The position numbers and the translations under genes were made by a program. A model generated the notes under the pieces. That model searched no databases and was not told the DNA's origin. It saw only the letters and a list, made by a program, of their open reading frames with translations. A stretch of DNA of 64,000 nt from Methanospirillum hungatei JF-1 (lineage in GTDB: Archaea > Halobacteriota > Methanomicrobia > Methanomicrobiales > Methanospirillaceae), in NCBI RefSeq assembly GCF_000013445.1, contig NC_007796.1, positions 3,446,936 through 3,510,935 on the forward strand, in the 5' to 3' direction. Positions 17,746 to 26,830 of the stretch are shown piece after piece. The number at the start of each line of letters is the position of its first letter. Position 1 is the first letter of the stretch.

Positions 17746-18680
17746 TCCGGAGTCATTGAATCGATCAGCACCACAAACATAACACTCCCGAAGGGGATGA
17801 TGAGGTAGATGATGATGTACAGAAACAGGGGAGTTGATTCGCCTGAGAGGATCGCCATAATCGACTGGATAAGGATCATAAAGAGCGTTCCTGCCACAAG
17901 CGCCGTGACATAACTCTCTGCAATCAGTGCCAGAGTGTCAAGGAACTGCTTTTGTGTCTGCCTGTTCTCACCGGTATACTGCTCAGCTTTTGTCCTGAAA
18001 TAGTCGGAGATATTACTCCCCGCCGCAACACTTCCGATACACCCCTGCAAAAAGTCGCGCATACGGGGGCTCGGGGTGCTCATCGAGACGTTCTTGAGTG
18101 CTTCAATCAGATCCCGGCCAAAGACATCCACCTCAAGGATGATGTATCTGGCCTCAACCGAGGACTCGCCATAAATGGTAGAGTTGCCTAGCTGCCTGAA
18201 GACCTCTGCCGGTGTGATACCTGCCGTCGACATGGCTGCAAGATAATTGATCGCATAGGGGAGGGTTGTCTCAATATCACGCCGCCTCCCCCCGGCGACG
18301 ATGGAGGGGTAGACCAGGTAAATGAGAAACGTGATCCCGTACAGGACTACGAACGAGACGATTCCGGCGATGATGGTTCCAAGCAGAAGATAATGCCCCT
18401 GGAACTCATTGATGGTTGCTGCAATGTCTGTCGGGATGTTACCGCGAAAGGTGATGAGTCCGGGGACATCAAGGAGAAAGACCAGGAGCGCAATCAGAAA
18501 TGAACCGATGATACCAACAAGGACTGAGGTAAAGATAGCGGTTGCAAGGTAGGCTTCAAAGGTGATCCCCATGCGTGCAGATTTGAGATTCTCAATAAGC
18601 TCATAGTACTTCTCACGCCTCCCTGACATCCGGCTCCCGAGAAGGGAGAAGCAGAACCGCTCATATGAATTCATTGCCAC
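17739..18680 (-). CDS. Type II/IV secretion membrane protein, TadC/FlaJ-like (first)
   Basis: The 313-residue protein has strongly hydrophobic segments near 45-70, 105-130, 245-270 and 285-305, with a cytoplasmic F-domain between. That domain includes the motif AAMSTAGITPAEVFRQLG and EVDVFGRDLIEAL. It is the first platform subunit of the pilus motor. The start overlaps the end of the ATPase gene by 20 bp, so translation is likely coupled. Two ATG codons lie close together at the start (18680 and 18674) and either could be used. Confidence 0.86.
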   Translation of the reverse strand: MAMNSYERFCFSLLGSRMSGRREKYYELIENLKSARMGITFEAYLATAIFTSVLVGIIGSFLIALLVFLLDVPGLITFRGNIPTDIAATINEFQGHYLLLGTIIAGIVSFVVLYGITFLIYLVYPSIVAGGRRRDIETTLPYAINYLAAMSTAGITPAEVFRQLGNSTIYGESSVEARYIILEVDVFGRDLIEALKNVSMSTPSPRMRDFLQGCIGSVAAGSNISDYFRTKAEQYTGENRQTQKQFLDTLALIAESYVTALVAGTLFMILIQSIMAILSGESTPLFLYIIIYLIIPFGSVMFVVLIDSMTPEW

Positions 18681-20490
18681 CAGACCGTATCTGCTCCATC
18701 AGGGTTTCGGCATCCCTGAAGTACGAGACGACAATCTTGCTCACATCACGGAAGTCACGGATCTTCTTCTCACGCATCCATTCAAGGACCTCCTGTCGCT
18801 GGAGCAGGTCACGCCTGATCCGTTCCTCATCCCACCCGTGTGCCTCCATAATCTCTTCAAGAATGAATGACTTTCCTGAGTAGGAGATCTCATCGGTTGC
18901 CTGCCGCCACCTGAACACCTCATTCGTGATCAGTTCATTTGTCCTGGGATCGATGTCAAGAACCTCGATGATCTGTTTGTTCCTCCTGATGCGCTGACCA
19001 CCTACCCGTGCCTGTATCTGAACACACACCAGGTTCAGCGCTGAAAGCATGTTCCTGGGCACAGAGATGGGCGGGTTTTCAAGACGATGGACTGCTGAGG
19101 ATACCGAATCCGCGTGCATGGTCGAGTAAGTGACGTGGCCGGTTGACATCGCCTGAAAGAGGGTGAGCGCTTCACGGCCACGGACCTCACCCACAATCAG
19201 ATACTCCGGACGCTGACGAAGCGCAGCCTTCAGGAGCTCATACATATCAATCTCCCCTTTCCCACTCACATCAAAGGACTCACGAGTGACACTCGGGATC
19301 CAGTTGGAATGAGGCAGTTTCAGTTCACGAGTATCTTCTAGGGTGACGATCTTTGCAAGCGGCGGGATAAAGAGGGATATTGCGTTCAATGAGGTGGTCT
19401 TTCCTGATGCCGTCCCCCCGGCAAAGATACATGACTTTCCGTTCTCGACCGCAAGCCAGAGAAATGCAATAGAGAGAGGTGAGAATGTACCCCACTCAAT
19501 CAGGTCGGTCGGGGTGATGGGTTCATCCTTGAACTTACGTATGGTAAAGGTAGAGCCATGAGCAGTCACCTCAGAGCCGAGTGTCATCTGGATACGGGAG
19601 CCATCCTGCATAGTGGCATCGAGCATGGGATCTGCAACTGATATGTGCTTTCCTGCCCTCTGGGCCAGTTTGGTTACAAATGAATCAAGTTCAGCAGCAT
19701 CGGTGTAAAAAAGGTTTGATTCTATAGATTCATATCTGGAGTGATAAACAAAAAGCGGCCTTCCCACACCGTCACAGGAGATATCTTCGATATACCGGTC
19801 ATGCATCACCGGATCGACAAGACCGTCACCAAGAAAATCCTTTTTCAGATGGTAGTGGATCTTCTCATAGGTCAGGGGATCCAGAGAGATGGCATAATCG
19901 GCAAGAACCTCATTCATCATAGACTCAAGGGTCTCTGCCGCAGTCTCCCTGGAGATCTGCCGGGTGTTCACATTCACCCGCTCAAAGATCCCTTTTTTAA
20001 TCTCGTCAAGGAGTTTTTTTTCTGCATCGGTATAGATGGGCTCAACAACCTCGTAGAGGTATTCGTGCGTGATATAATTGTAGGTGATACGGATGTATGC
20101 AAATGGGGGATTGACCGGATATACCTCAATCTCCTCGGTCCCCGGCGGCGGTTCAAAGGTGAGGTTGACCATCATCCCATGAACCTTGGGATCATACTGC
20201 TCACGCTTCTTTGCAAGTGGAGCTATCTTACTAAATGAACTGAACAGGGACTTCTTTTTCGGTTCAGAGGAAACGGATTCAGGAACTTGCGGCACTTGTA
20301 CATCCTTTTTCCCAAGACGACGAAGCCCGGACGGTTTTTCAGCAGCCTCTTTCTTTTTTCCACCGAGCGCGGATAATTTCAAGGGTTTTGTCGGAGGGGC
20401 AGGTTTTGCCGCAGCTGGATCTCCAGCTCCCGTATCCTTCCCCTTGACACCATTTTTCTCTTTTTTTAAACTCCCCACCCTGACTTTCAT
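18661..20490 (-). CDS. Type II/IV secretion ATPase (archaeal type IV pilus motor)
   Basis: The 609-residue protein has a low-complexity Lys/Ala/Pro-rich N-terminus (1-80), an N-terminal cap domain, and the RecA-like core. Walker A is GGTASGKTTSLNA, the Asp box VTLEDTRELKLPH, Walker B EYLIVGEVRGRE and the His box GHVTYSTMHADS. All catalytic residues are present. The core belongs with archaeal FlaI/GspE-2 type ATPases that drive assembly of pili or archaella. Genes for pilins and for a prepilin peptidase are not in this window, so the filament it assembles must be encoded elsewhere. The long basic tail is a common variation and may contact a partner. Confidence 0.92.
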   Translation of the reverse strand: MKVRVGSLKKEKNGVKGKDTGAGDPAAAKPAPPTKPLKLSALGGKKKEAAEKPSGLRRLGKKDVQVPQVPESVSSEPKKKSLFSSFSKIAPLAKKREQYDPKVHGMMVNLTFEPPPGTEEIEVYPVNPPFAYIRITYNYITHEYLYEVVEPIYTDAEKKLLDEIKKGIFERVNVNTRQISRETAAETLESMMNEVLADYAISLDPLTYEKIHYHLKKDFLGDGLVDPVMHDRYIEDISCDGVGRPLFVYHSRYESIESNLFYTDAAELDSFVTKLAQRAGKHISVADPMLDATMQDGSRIQMTLGSEVTAHGSTFTIRKFKDEPITPTDLIEWGTFSPLSIAFLWLAVENGKSCIFAGGTASGKTTSLNAISLFIPPLAKIVTLEDTRELKLPHSNWIPSVTRESFDVSGKGEIDMYELLKAALRQRPEYLIVGEVRGREALTLFQAMSTGHVTYSTMHADSVSSAVHRLENPPISVPRNMLSALNLVCVQIQARVGGQRIRRNKQIIEVLDIDPRTNELITNEVFRWRQATDEISYSGKSFILEEIMEAHGWDEERIRRDLLQRQEVLEWMREKKIRDFRDVSKIVVSYFRDAETLMEQIRSGGNEFI

Positions 20491-20666
20491 GATGAACCCG
20501 GCTGATCAGGACAAACAACAGTATAAGACCCCACCTCTGCTCTGACCCTGACCAAAAGAGACACCCCCTCTTCTTCTACTACCATAATTACATAAGCCGC
20601 AATAAATAGATAATGGCGTAACTATCCATGGCAGTGTGCATGGATTCTCCATATTGACAGACCATC

Positions 20667-21290
20667 ATGACAGAAGAGTCTGATGACAAGGCCGGATCAA
20701 TGGTCCGGACCTATGTCGGAAGAAATAGAACAGGTATTAACGGATTTGATCTGGCTCTTGACGGGGGATTTCTCCCAGGGAGCACAATCCTGCTAATCGG
20801 TTCAGCTACTTCAGGGATCGATCAGTTTGCCCGCCAGTTCTGGGAGATACTTCCTGAGCACCGGAGATTTTTCATGCTGGACGGGTACCTTCTTGACGGG
20901 ATGGTCCATGCACGGGGGCTATCTACAGCAGAAATTTTTGCCCATGCCGGAGACGGCGGACTCATTATTGACTCCCTGTCAACCCTCATCATGCGTGAGG
21001 GGATAGATCCCGTCCTTGCCGGAGTGGTCTCATGCAGGGCTACCATTCAGGCATCACGGGACAATGCTCTCTTCACCCTGTACGAAGGCCTCCATGCCCC
21101 ATACAATGAGATATTACTCATCAGACTCTGTGATGTTGTTATTCACCTGCATGAAGATATGCATGGGAACGAGATCATCAGAACACTTGATGTAAAAAAA
21201 CTGACCGGACTGCAGCCTCCGGGAAGACTGCTCCCGTTTATCATCACCGGAAAGGGTATCGAGCTCTCAACCACATCACGGGTGGTATAA
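20667..21290 (+). CDS. KaiC/RecA-superfamily-like protein with degenerate P-loop
   Basis: The 207-residue protein follows the plan of short archaeal KaiC-like ATPases: TGINGFDLALDGGFLPG, a P-loop position, then a Walker B-like GGLIIDSLSTL. The P-loop reads GSATSGIDQF where a GxxGxGKT would be expected, so the Lys and Thr needed for ATP binding are missing. It therefore may be a non-catalytic member, perhaps binding a partner in signal transduction. It is divergent from the pilus ATPase gene, with 176 bp between them holding promoters for both. A functional link to the pilus motor is only suggested by position; FlaH, a KaiC-like protein, works beside FlaI in archaella. Confidence 0.75.
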   Translation: MTEESDDKAGSMVRTYVGRNRTGINGFDLALDGGFLPGSTILLIGSATSGIDQFARQFWEILPEHRRFFMLDGYLLDGMVHARGLSTAEIFAHAGDGGLIIDSLSTLIMREGIDPVLAGVVSCRATIQASRDNALFTLYEGLHAPYNEILLIRLCDVVIHLHEDMHGNEIIRTLDVKKLTGLQPPGRLLPFIITGKGIELSTTSRVV

Positions 21291-21291
21291 A

Positions 21292-21663
21292 TCACATCCA
21301 GTCAAGAAATCTTTTCAGACGGCCCGTTTTTTTCTCCTCATCATCCTTTGGTGAGTGACCGAACCGGCTGTTAATATCGGCAAAGTCTATGTAATCAGGA
21401 TCGGTTTCCGGGAGCCTCTCTTCTGCCAGGATAATACCGGATGAACCAGTCCGCTCCCTGACATTCATCGGAATTTTCGAAACCGGGATTTCAGGCGGTG
21501 AGGGAGTAATTGGCTGCAGAGACTCATCTTCATCCTCATCAGGAAGAGAAAATCCTGAAAAATTGTCCTGTCCTGCCGTTCTGCTCACCAGGAAGTCGAC
21601 ATAATCTTCAACCTGGGCTCTGAGCCGGGGACTTAAACCTGCAATCTTCTCCTCAAGACTCAT
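21292..21663 (-). CDS. Small acidic protein, DUF2281-like N-terminus
   Basis: I start this 123-residue protein at the ATG at 21663 rather than at one 120 bp upstream inside the aldolase gene, because the conserved helix MSLEEKIAGLSPRLRAQVEDY begins there. That helix resembles the DUF2281/antitoxin-type segment LSPxxRxEVxDFxxFL. The rest is acidic and low in complexity, ending in a basic-aromatic tail GRLKRFLDWM. No function is recognised. It directly follows the class II aldolase gene on the same strand (4 bp gap), so it is probably the last gene of the aldolase-npdG-thioredoxin operon. Confidence 0.6.
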   Translation of the reverse strand: MSLEEKIAGLSPRLRAQVEDYVDFLVSRTAGQDNFSGFSLPDEDEDESLQPITPSPPEIPVSKIPMNVRERTGSSGIILAEERLPETDPDYIDFADINSRFGHSPKDDEEKKTGRLKRFLDWM

Positions 21664-21667
21664 ACAA

Positions 21668-22204
21668 TCACCGGAATGTTGGAACCAGGGAGAGCACTCT
21701 GCAGGCATGTTCTGCCAGTGAGGTATACAGATAAGCCTCTTCAAGAGTTTTCCCGGTTGCAAAGGTCCCATGACCCCTGGCAATGCACAGACCGGTCAAT
21801 GCCAGACAGTCAGCCACGTCATCGGCCAGTTCCCTGCTCCCCGGCTCACCAACGGCAATCGGAATCGTAGGACAGAACATCTTCCCCTCACTATCAAGGG
21901 GAGTTATCTCATCAAGGACTAAAGATGCAGCGACGGCATAGGGGGGATGGGCATGCACGATGGCCCGGTGCCGTGTCTGCTGGTACACTGACCGGTGAAC
22001 CCGCCATTCACTCGATGCTTCAGAGGGGACATCCCCAAAGAGGGGGACACGGATAAGATCACCTGGCTCATCCAGGTATGAACCGGATCTCGTGATAAGA
22101 AAACTCTCCTCTTCGTCACGGATACTCATATTTCCAAAGTTTCCCCCGACCAGATGCTCTGAAAAGAGACGTTTTCCTATCCGGGTAAATTCTTCAGATG
22201 TCAT
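21668..22204 (-). CDS. Class II aldolase/adducin-family protein (fuculose-phosphate aldolase-like)
   Basis: The 178-residue protein shows the family core: GGNFGNMSIR near residue 20, ITRSGSYLDE, a metal-binding HAHPPY motif at about residue 98-103, and ARGHGTFATG with a third His near 143. Class II aldolases cleave sugar phosphates with zinc; the best-known archaeal member is L-fuculose-1-phosphate aldolase, which can supply lactaldehyde for the lactyl group of coenzyme F420. The gene sits 3 bp from npdG, which uses F420, so a link to F420 is attractive but unproven. A broader role in sugar metabolism is equally possible. Confidence 0.8.
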   Translation of the reverse strand: MTSEEFTRIGKRLFSEHLVGGNFGNMSIRDEEESFLITRSGSYLDEPGDLIRVPLFGDVPSEASSEWRVHRSVYQQTRHRAIVHAHPPYAVAASLVLDEITPLDSEGKMFCPTIPIAVGEPGSRELADDVADCLALTGLCIARGHGTFATGKTLEEAYLYTSLAEHACRVLSLVPTFR

Positions 22205-22207
22205 ATC

Positions 22208-22858
22208 TTACACAAACCGGATTCCGACATCCTTCATTTTGTTGAACCGTGCAATATTCAGAAGGAGCGGAGTGATACTCTCTACAATATGTGATGAAGA
22301 GAGCGGGCCGGCATCATATGCCTTCAAAGAAGATATCTGATTTACCAGATCCATAACGATCTGCTTTGCCTCTGCATCATCCCCACAGACGGGAACCGAA
22401 TACTCAAGTTCGCTTGAGATATCTCTCCACCGGTTTCCTGCAATATTATTAAATGCCGTGCATATCCGGGTGGTTTTCGGAAGAATGTTCTGGAGGAAGA
22501 GTGCTGCCGAACCCTCCGCCGGGGGAGTATATACAAAGCACTCACGCCGCTCCATCGGGTTTACCGGACTGATAACTATCTTTCCTTCCCAGCCTGATAT
22601 GCCTTCGACGGTGGATTTCAGATGTTTAAAGGGGATTGCCAGTATGATTACATCAGACTCCCTTACAACGTCCTGATTATTTCCGGATCTGACCGAGCAG
22701 TCAATACCCCGTTCTTTGGCAGAGATAAGACAGGTATCACAGGTCTCCTGTGCTTTTCCCGGATCCCGGGATCCGACACAGACATCCATGATCCAGGACA
22801 GCCGCATCGCCATCCCTTCACCAATCTCTCCGGTCCCTCCGACGATTCCAACCCGCAC
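22208..22858 (-). CDS. npdG: F420H2:NADP+ oxidoreductase
   Basis: The 216-residue protein starts with a Rossmann motif MRVGIVGGTGEIGEGMAMRL and continues with VCVGSRDPGKA (NADP phosphate-binding Ser-Arg), VIILAIPFKHLK and the C-terminal helical region containing CGDDAEAKQIV. This is the pattern of NpdG/Fno, which moves a hydride between reduced F420 and NADP+. In methanogens it supplies NADPH for biosynthesis. It lies 1 bp downstream of the thioredoxin gene on the same strand. The residue spacing is normal and no defect is seen. The NADPH it makes would suit the LuxC- and FabG-like enzymes elsewhere in the window, but no direct link is shown. Confidence 0.88.
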   Translation of the reverse strand: MRVGIVGGTGEIGEGMAMRLSWIMDVCVGSRDPGKAQETCDTCLISAKERGIDCSVRSGNNQDVVRESDVIILAIPFKHLKSTVEGISGWEGKIVISPVNPMERRECFVYTPPAEGSAALFLQNILPKTTRICTAFNNIAGNRWRDISSELEYSVPVCGDDAEAKQIVMDLVNQISSLKAYDAGPLSSSHIVESITPLLLNIARFNKMKDVGIRFV

Positions 22859-22859
22859 G

Positions 22860-23132
22860 TTATGCCACCAGGGGTCGGAGAACCGATTCCAGGGTATCTG
22901 CCTCTGTCACTCCCTGGAACTTCTGAACCACAATACCATCTTTCTCAATGATGATTGTCGGAACAACAGAGATGTGGTAATTCTGGGCTTCAGCCATATG
23001 CTCATCAACATTGATCTTGCGTATCTCCACAAGATCCCCCATGCGGTTTTTGAGCTCTTCAAGAATCGGGCCCATTCGCTTGCACGGTCCGCACCATTCA
23101 GCATAGAAGTCCATAAGAATCGGTTTTGACAT
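22860..23132 (-). CDS. Thioredoxin
   Basis: The protein has 90 residues from the ATG at 23132. It has the classical thioredoxin fold: MDFYAEWCGPCKRMGPIL with the redox pair C-G-P-C, then KINVDEH, the cis-proline loop ISVVPTII and a C-terminal helix. I chose this start over one 87 bp upstream, which would add an unrelated Cys-rich leader. It is the first gene of a minus-strand group with npdG, the aldolase and the small acidic protein. It reduces protein disulfides in the cytoplasm, and its partner reductase is not in the window. Confidence 0.9.
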   Translation of the reverse strand: MSKPILMDFYAEWCGPCKRMGPILEELKNRMGDLVEIRKINVDEHMAEAQNYHISVVPTIIIEKDGIVVQKFQGVTEADTLESVLRPLVA

Positions 23133-23184
23133 GCTGCACCTTAGCTGAATTGCGTTAAAAAAACAGATAAAAGTATGGTATCGG

Positions 23185-24639
23185 TTATTTGGAGAGGATA
23201 GACATGATAATCCGCCCATATGCCGGACGAGTTACCAGAACACCCACTAAAACACCGAGAATGGTAATGATTGCAAAGCCACGCAGGGTTGAAAGATCCA
23301 TAACAGCCAGGGGAAGCATGGCGATAAGAACCGTTCCTGCGGATGCTACAATGATACCAAGAGCCCGTTTCAGCCGTTTCAGATACAGATTCGGCGACGG
23401 CACCTTTCCTTCATGCAGGATTTCATCAGTGATGATCACCAGCTGGTCAATTCCTGTACCCAGAACCGCAATCAGACCGGCGATGGTCGCAAGGTCCAGC
23501 TGCATGAAGAAGGTCGTGAATGCAAGTAGGATGATGATTTCAGAACCATTGATGAGCACCATAGGGAAGACGATACCCGGCTCGCGATACCTGATAAACA
23601 CACTGAAAGCAACAGCGAGAAGTGCAAATACACCGGCAAGGACGCTCCAGAATTTGAACTGATCACCAAGTTCAGGTGAAACAGACCCGGATCCGGCAAT
23701 GGTCACACCAACCGGCAGCGCACCATTTCTCAGATGAATCTCAAGAAGCTTGGCCTGCTCCCGTCCTTCTTCACCCACACCGGTTGAGGCAAGCAGGTTT
23801 GAGGTTGGCCGTGTCTGCAGTTCTGCAGCAAGGTCTGGTGAAAGCGGAGCGGAATAGACCACATTTCCATCAAGGATCATATCCAGATTATGGCCTTCTG
23901 GTTTCTTGGTTGCACCAACTCTTATGGCAGCCTGCCGAAGCTCCTCTGCTGCATCATGAGTTATGACAAAGGACACTCCCCAGTTATTACTATTCGGCGG
24001 TGTCTGGGAGGGGTTTGCAACAGACTGGATGGCATCACCAAAGAGGACATGTTCTGTCTCATTGCCGGTGGTGTGGATACGAATCTCAAACTTACCCTGT
24101 TTTCCGACAATCTCCTGGGCTTCTCCCATCGAGACCCCGGCCATCTCAATACGGATGTACCGGCTGATGCCATTGAGAGCAGTGATGACGTAGACCTTTG
24201 CATCACGGGTCCCAAGACTGTTGATCTTGTTCTCCAGGATGCGCTTCACATCATCTGCGGTCTCCTTAGTCACTCCGGGATTGAACGAGACAAGTTCGGT
24301 GTTCAGCTCGGCCATTATCGCACGAAGATCTTCTTCAGAGATGCCGCTCCTGATTTCAACCGTATTCTGATCAATCAGGTTCACTTCTGCATCAAGACGG
24401 GTCTTCAGCTCAGGGATGAGTTTATCAAGCGTCTGATCTGACTTGAACGTCACGATGGCTGACTGAAACTCAAGCTGAATCCAGGAGCCACCATCAAGGT
24501 CAAGGCCAAACTGAAGATTAGTATCAAGTCCGGACGGGCCCGGGTGGGGAAAGATAACAATTATCGATGCAATCAGCAGAACCAGGTACAGTGCTACCCG
24601 GTAATCCTTTATCATGTCAACAAAGGTGTCTTTATCCAT
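23185..24639 (-). CDS. secD: Protein translocase subunit SecD
   Basis: The 484-residue protein has an N-terminal membrane helix (about 15-31), a large extracytoplasmic P1-type region with GLDLDGGSWIQLEF, and five C-terminal membrane segments. The conserved SecD/F motif (GIDQLVIITDEI in the membrane domain) carries the functional acidic residue. SecDF uses the ion gradient to pull exported proteins. It follows secF directly with TAA and ATG adjacent. This secF-secD order is typical of archaea. The length is slightly under the bacterial size, as is usual for archaeal SecD. Confidence 0.92.
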   Translation of the reverse strand: MDKDTFVDMIKDYRVALYLVLLIASIIVIFPHPGPSGLDTNLQFGLDLDGGSWIQLEFQSAIVTFKSDQTLDKLIPELKTRLDAEVNLIDQNTVEIRSGISEEDLRAIMAELNTELVSFNPGVTKETADDVKRILENKINSLGTRDAKVYVITALNGISRYIRIEMAGVSMGEAQEIVGKQGKFEIRIHTTGNETEHVLFGDAIQSVANPSQTPPNSNNWGVSFVITHDAAEELRQAAIRVGATKKPEGHNLDMILDGNVVYSAPLSPDLAAELQTRPTSNLLASTGVGEEGREQAKLLEIHLRNGALPVGVTIAGSGSVSPELGDQFKFWSVLAGVFALLAVAFSVFIRYREPGIVFPMVLINGSEIIILLAFTTFFMQLDLATIAGLIAVLGTGIDQLVIITDEILHEGKVPSPNLYLKRLKRALGIIVASAGTVLIAMLPLAVMDLSTLRGFAIITILGVLVGVLVTRPAYGRIIMSILSK

Positions 24640-25518
24640 TTATGCACCCCGCTGACCGGATGATAATCGGCCTTTGCCCTCGGTCATGTACCACTTGATA
24701 ATACCTGCATTGGTAAGCCAGGTGTTCATGACATCAAAGAAGAGACCAATCAGCAGAACTGACGCAATCTCAAAGATGATCTGAATGCCCCCGATGGCCG
24801 AAACCGCCCACATGGCAAGGATGGCACCAAGTGTTGTGGTGGTCATGATGATACCGGTCCGAAAAGCACCCTCCATCTTCTCGTCAAATTTGCCCTTCCG
24901 TTTCAGGACACGGGATGTCAGCAAGATATCACTATCCACCGAATAACCGATAAGCATTAACAAAGCAGCCGTTGTTCCAAGGGAGAGCTGAATCCCCAGG
25001 ATATTCATAGCTGCACCGGTCATGACCATGTCAGCAAACGCCGAAATAACCACTGCAGCTGCCGGGACAAAGGTCCGGAATACGGCAAACACAACAATGG
25101 CCATCCCGATGAACGAGATGATCAGCGCGATTATCGCCTGTTCCTGAAGAGTTTTTCCAAATGATGAGCCGATCTGATCTATTTTTGCACCGGAATATTT
25201 CTCTTCAACCTTTTTGGTAAATGCTCTGGCGGTCGTATCATCCATAGGCCCGAACTTCAGATACTTGCCGTTGTTAATCCCTTCATTTATGCTGATAAGG
25301 GGATATCCTGAAAAATATTCCTTTAGTACTTCAGGACTTTCATCGGTTACAATCGTAACACTGATACCGCCCTGAAATTCTATCCCCGGACTAACCGGAA
25401 GACCGGTCTGCATCCACATCATCCCGACTGACACTAGTGATAATACCAGGATCACCATCGGAATGATACAGAGCTTCATCGGAGAGATGGAGCTGATATC
25501 ATAGGTGAAAAAATTCAT
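24640..25518 (-). CDS. secF: Protein translocase subunit SecF
   Basis: I start this 292-residue protein at 25518. A start 51 bp upstream would add a non-hydrophobic leader MKRCANYYNDRAL that has no place in SecF. It has a first membrane helix (about 16-36), an extracytoplasmic part with PGIEFQGGISVTIV, and a five-helix domain with the motif GYSVDSDILLTSRVLK, whose Asp is needed for proton-driven function. It is the upstream partner of secD. No clear ribosome site is visible before either start. Confidence 0.9.
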   Translation of the reverse strand: MNFFTYDISSISPMKLCIIPMVILVLSLVSVGMMWMQTGLPVSPGIEFQGGISVTIVTDESPEVLKEYFSGYPLISINEGINNGKYLKFGPMDDTTARAFTKKVEEKYSGAKIDQIGSSFGKTLQEQAIIALIISFIGMAIVVFAVFRTFVPAAAVVISAFADMVMTGAAMNILGIQLSLGTTAALLMLIGYSVDSDILLTSRVLKRKGKFDEKMEGAFRTGIIMTTTTLGAILAMWAVSAIGGIQIIFEIASVLLIGLFFDVMNTWLTNAGIIKWYMTEGKGRLSSGQRGA

Positions 25519-25745
25519 GCGCAGAAGGGTTAGAGCCCTATCATTATAGTAATTGGCACACCGTTTCAAAAGTCCATTTCCGAAAAGTGCGGATATCGTT
25601 CAGACCCTGACGCAATCTCATTCTTACTCATGCTACTTGCGGATTCTATGGAGGCACCATACATGATTCAGACAATGTACAAATCAGAGTGATTCAGGTT
25701 ATTTGAGAAGAAACCTTATGATCGGCGGATTTGAAACCGGATGAT

Positions 25746-26054
25746 ATGACATTCCACTCAAGACAGCATGTAGTAGAGCAGAGACTGAAAGCCTGGTTAT
25801 CAGGGGATCCAAATGGCGTCAGGCGTGCTGCTCTTTCATTATTTCTCCAGTATGGAGATCTCACCATCGAGGATGTATATGAGCGGCTGGCTCCCGTATA
25901 CCCGGTCTCGTACCATGGTGTTGGGGGGATGATCGGACTTATTTCATCGAGGATTGGCATTCTGCAAGGGATTAGGGATGATAAGAGGCGATGCAGATCC
26001 TACCGGCTGAGAGAGAAGGATCGTGCCTCAGTCAGAGAGATCATGACCGCTTAA
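25746..26054 (+). CDS. DUF2551-like winged-helix protein
   Basis: The 102-residue protein has a first half of helices (VVEQRLKAWLSGDPNGVRRA) and a winged-helix-like second half (YGDLTIEDVYERL, SYHGVGGMIGLISSRIGIL). It ends in a basic Arg-rich segment KRRCRSYRLREKDR. This matches my recollection of the DUF2551 family, small and limited to methanogens, with no known function. It could bind DNA. A TTG start at 25731 is equally allowed. It may be transcribed with the archease-RtcB genes that begin 49 bp later. Confidence 0.7.
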   Translation: MTFHSRQHVVEQRLKAWLSGDPNGVRRAALSLFLQYGDLTIEDVYERLAPVYPVSYHGVGGMIGLISSRIGILQGIRDDKRRCRSYRLREKDRASVREIMTA

Positions 26055-26102
26055 AACCTGAAGGCACAACCATTTTTTCCCATCCGGTATCACCTTTTTT
26101 GG

Positions 26103-26414
26103 ATGTCCGAACTGAAAGCCGGCCTGTACGAGGAGGCTGGTTATCACTCGATTCATATCGACGACGATGTGATCGAGTATATGAAAGAACGAAATACTGA
26201 TTTTCGAATCTCAACCTCATGTGGCGGGCCGGTCCTTCTTCCCATCTCATACAAACCACCAAAACCAAGTGACCTTGCATTACGGGCAGGTGAGCGCACT
26301 ATATATATCTCTATGTACCAGGCTAGATACATTGACCATATCCATATGGGTCTGATCCCCTACCACATCGGGATGAGGGACGAAGGATTCTCTGAAGATT
26401 ATAACGGGTTCTGA
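26103..26414 (+). CDS. Conserved hypothetical protein upstream of archease
   Basis: The 103-residue protein has no motif I can name. It has an N-terminal helix, a central ISTSCGGPVLLPI with a Cys-Gly-Gly turn, and aromatic/His-rich strands (MYQARYIDHIHMGLIPYH). A metal-binding role for the clustered Tyr, His and Cys is imaginable but not shown. Its stop overlaps the start of the archease gene by 1 bp, so it is co-translated and may work in the same RNA ligation process. Confidence 0.65.
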   Translation: MSELKAGLYEEAGYHSIHIDDDVIEYMKERNTDFRISTSCGGPVLLPISYKPPKPSDLALRAGERTIYISMYQARYIDHIHMGLIPYHIGMRDEGFSEDYNGF

Positions 26415-26821
26415 TGAGCTTTGAAGAGAGGGACCATACTGCAGATATTCTGATGCATATCAGGGCAGCGGATACTATCGGGCTTTTTACCGATGCAGGC
26501 CATGCCCTCATGAAGACGATGTACCGGGGCCCTGCAAGACCCATTGAAGAAGTGTCTGTCACCATTACCGGCCAGTCTCTGGAACACCTCCTTCATGGAT
26601 TCCTCTCTGAACTCCTGTTTGAATCAGAGGTTCAGAATATCGTCTTCTGCGAGTTTGAATTTCAGATACGCGAAGGTGAAGTCAGAGCAATCCTCCGGGG
26701 AGAGCCATTTGATCCTGCGATCCACGGGGGAGGGACTGAAGTGAAGGGGATCTCCTGGTATGGGCTTTCCATCAGGCAGGAACAGAATGAATATGCCTGC
26801 GACGTATTGTTTGATGTGTGA
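26414..26821 (+). CDS. Archease (tRNA ligase activating protein)
   Basis: The 135-residue protein has the archease signature: FEERDHTADILMHIRA at the N-terminus, LLHGFLSELLFESEVQN in the middle, and a KGISWYGLSIRQEQNEY region and the C-terminal acidic DVLFDV. Its three metal-binding Asp/His positions (DHTAD and the final Asp) are present. Archease makes RtcB ligase cycle and lets it use GTP or ATP with bound metal. It lies 9 bp before the rtcB gene, which is the best support for the assignment. Confidence 0.93.
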   Translation: MSFEERDHTADILMHIRAADTIGLFTDAGHALMKTMYRGPARPIEEVSVTITGQSLEHLLHGFLSELLFESEVQNIVFCEFEFQIREGEVRAILRGEPFDPAIHGGGTEVKGISWYGLSIRQEQNEYACDVLFDV

Positions 26822-26830
26822 GGGACTGGT

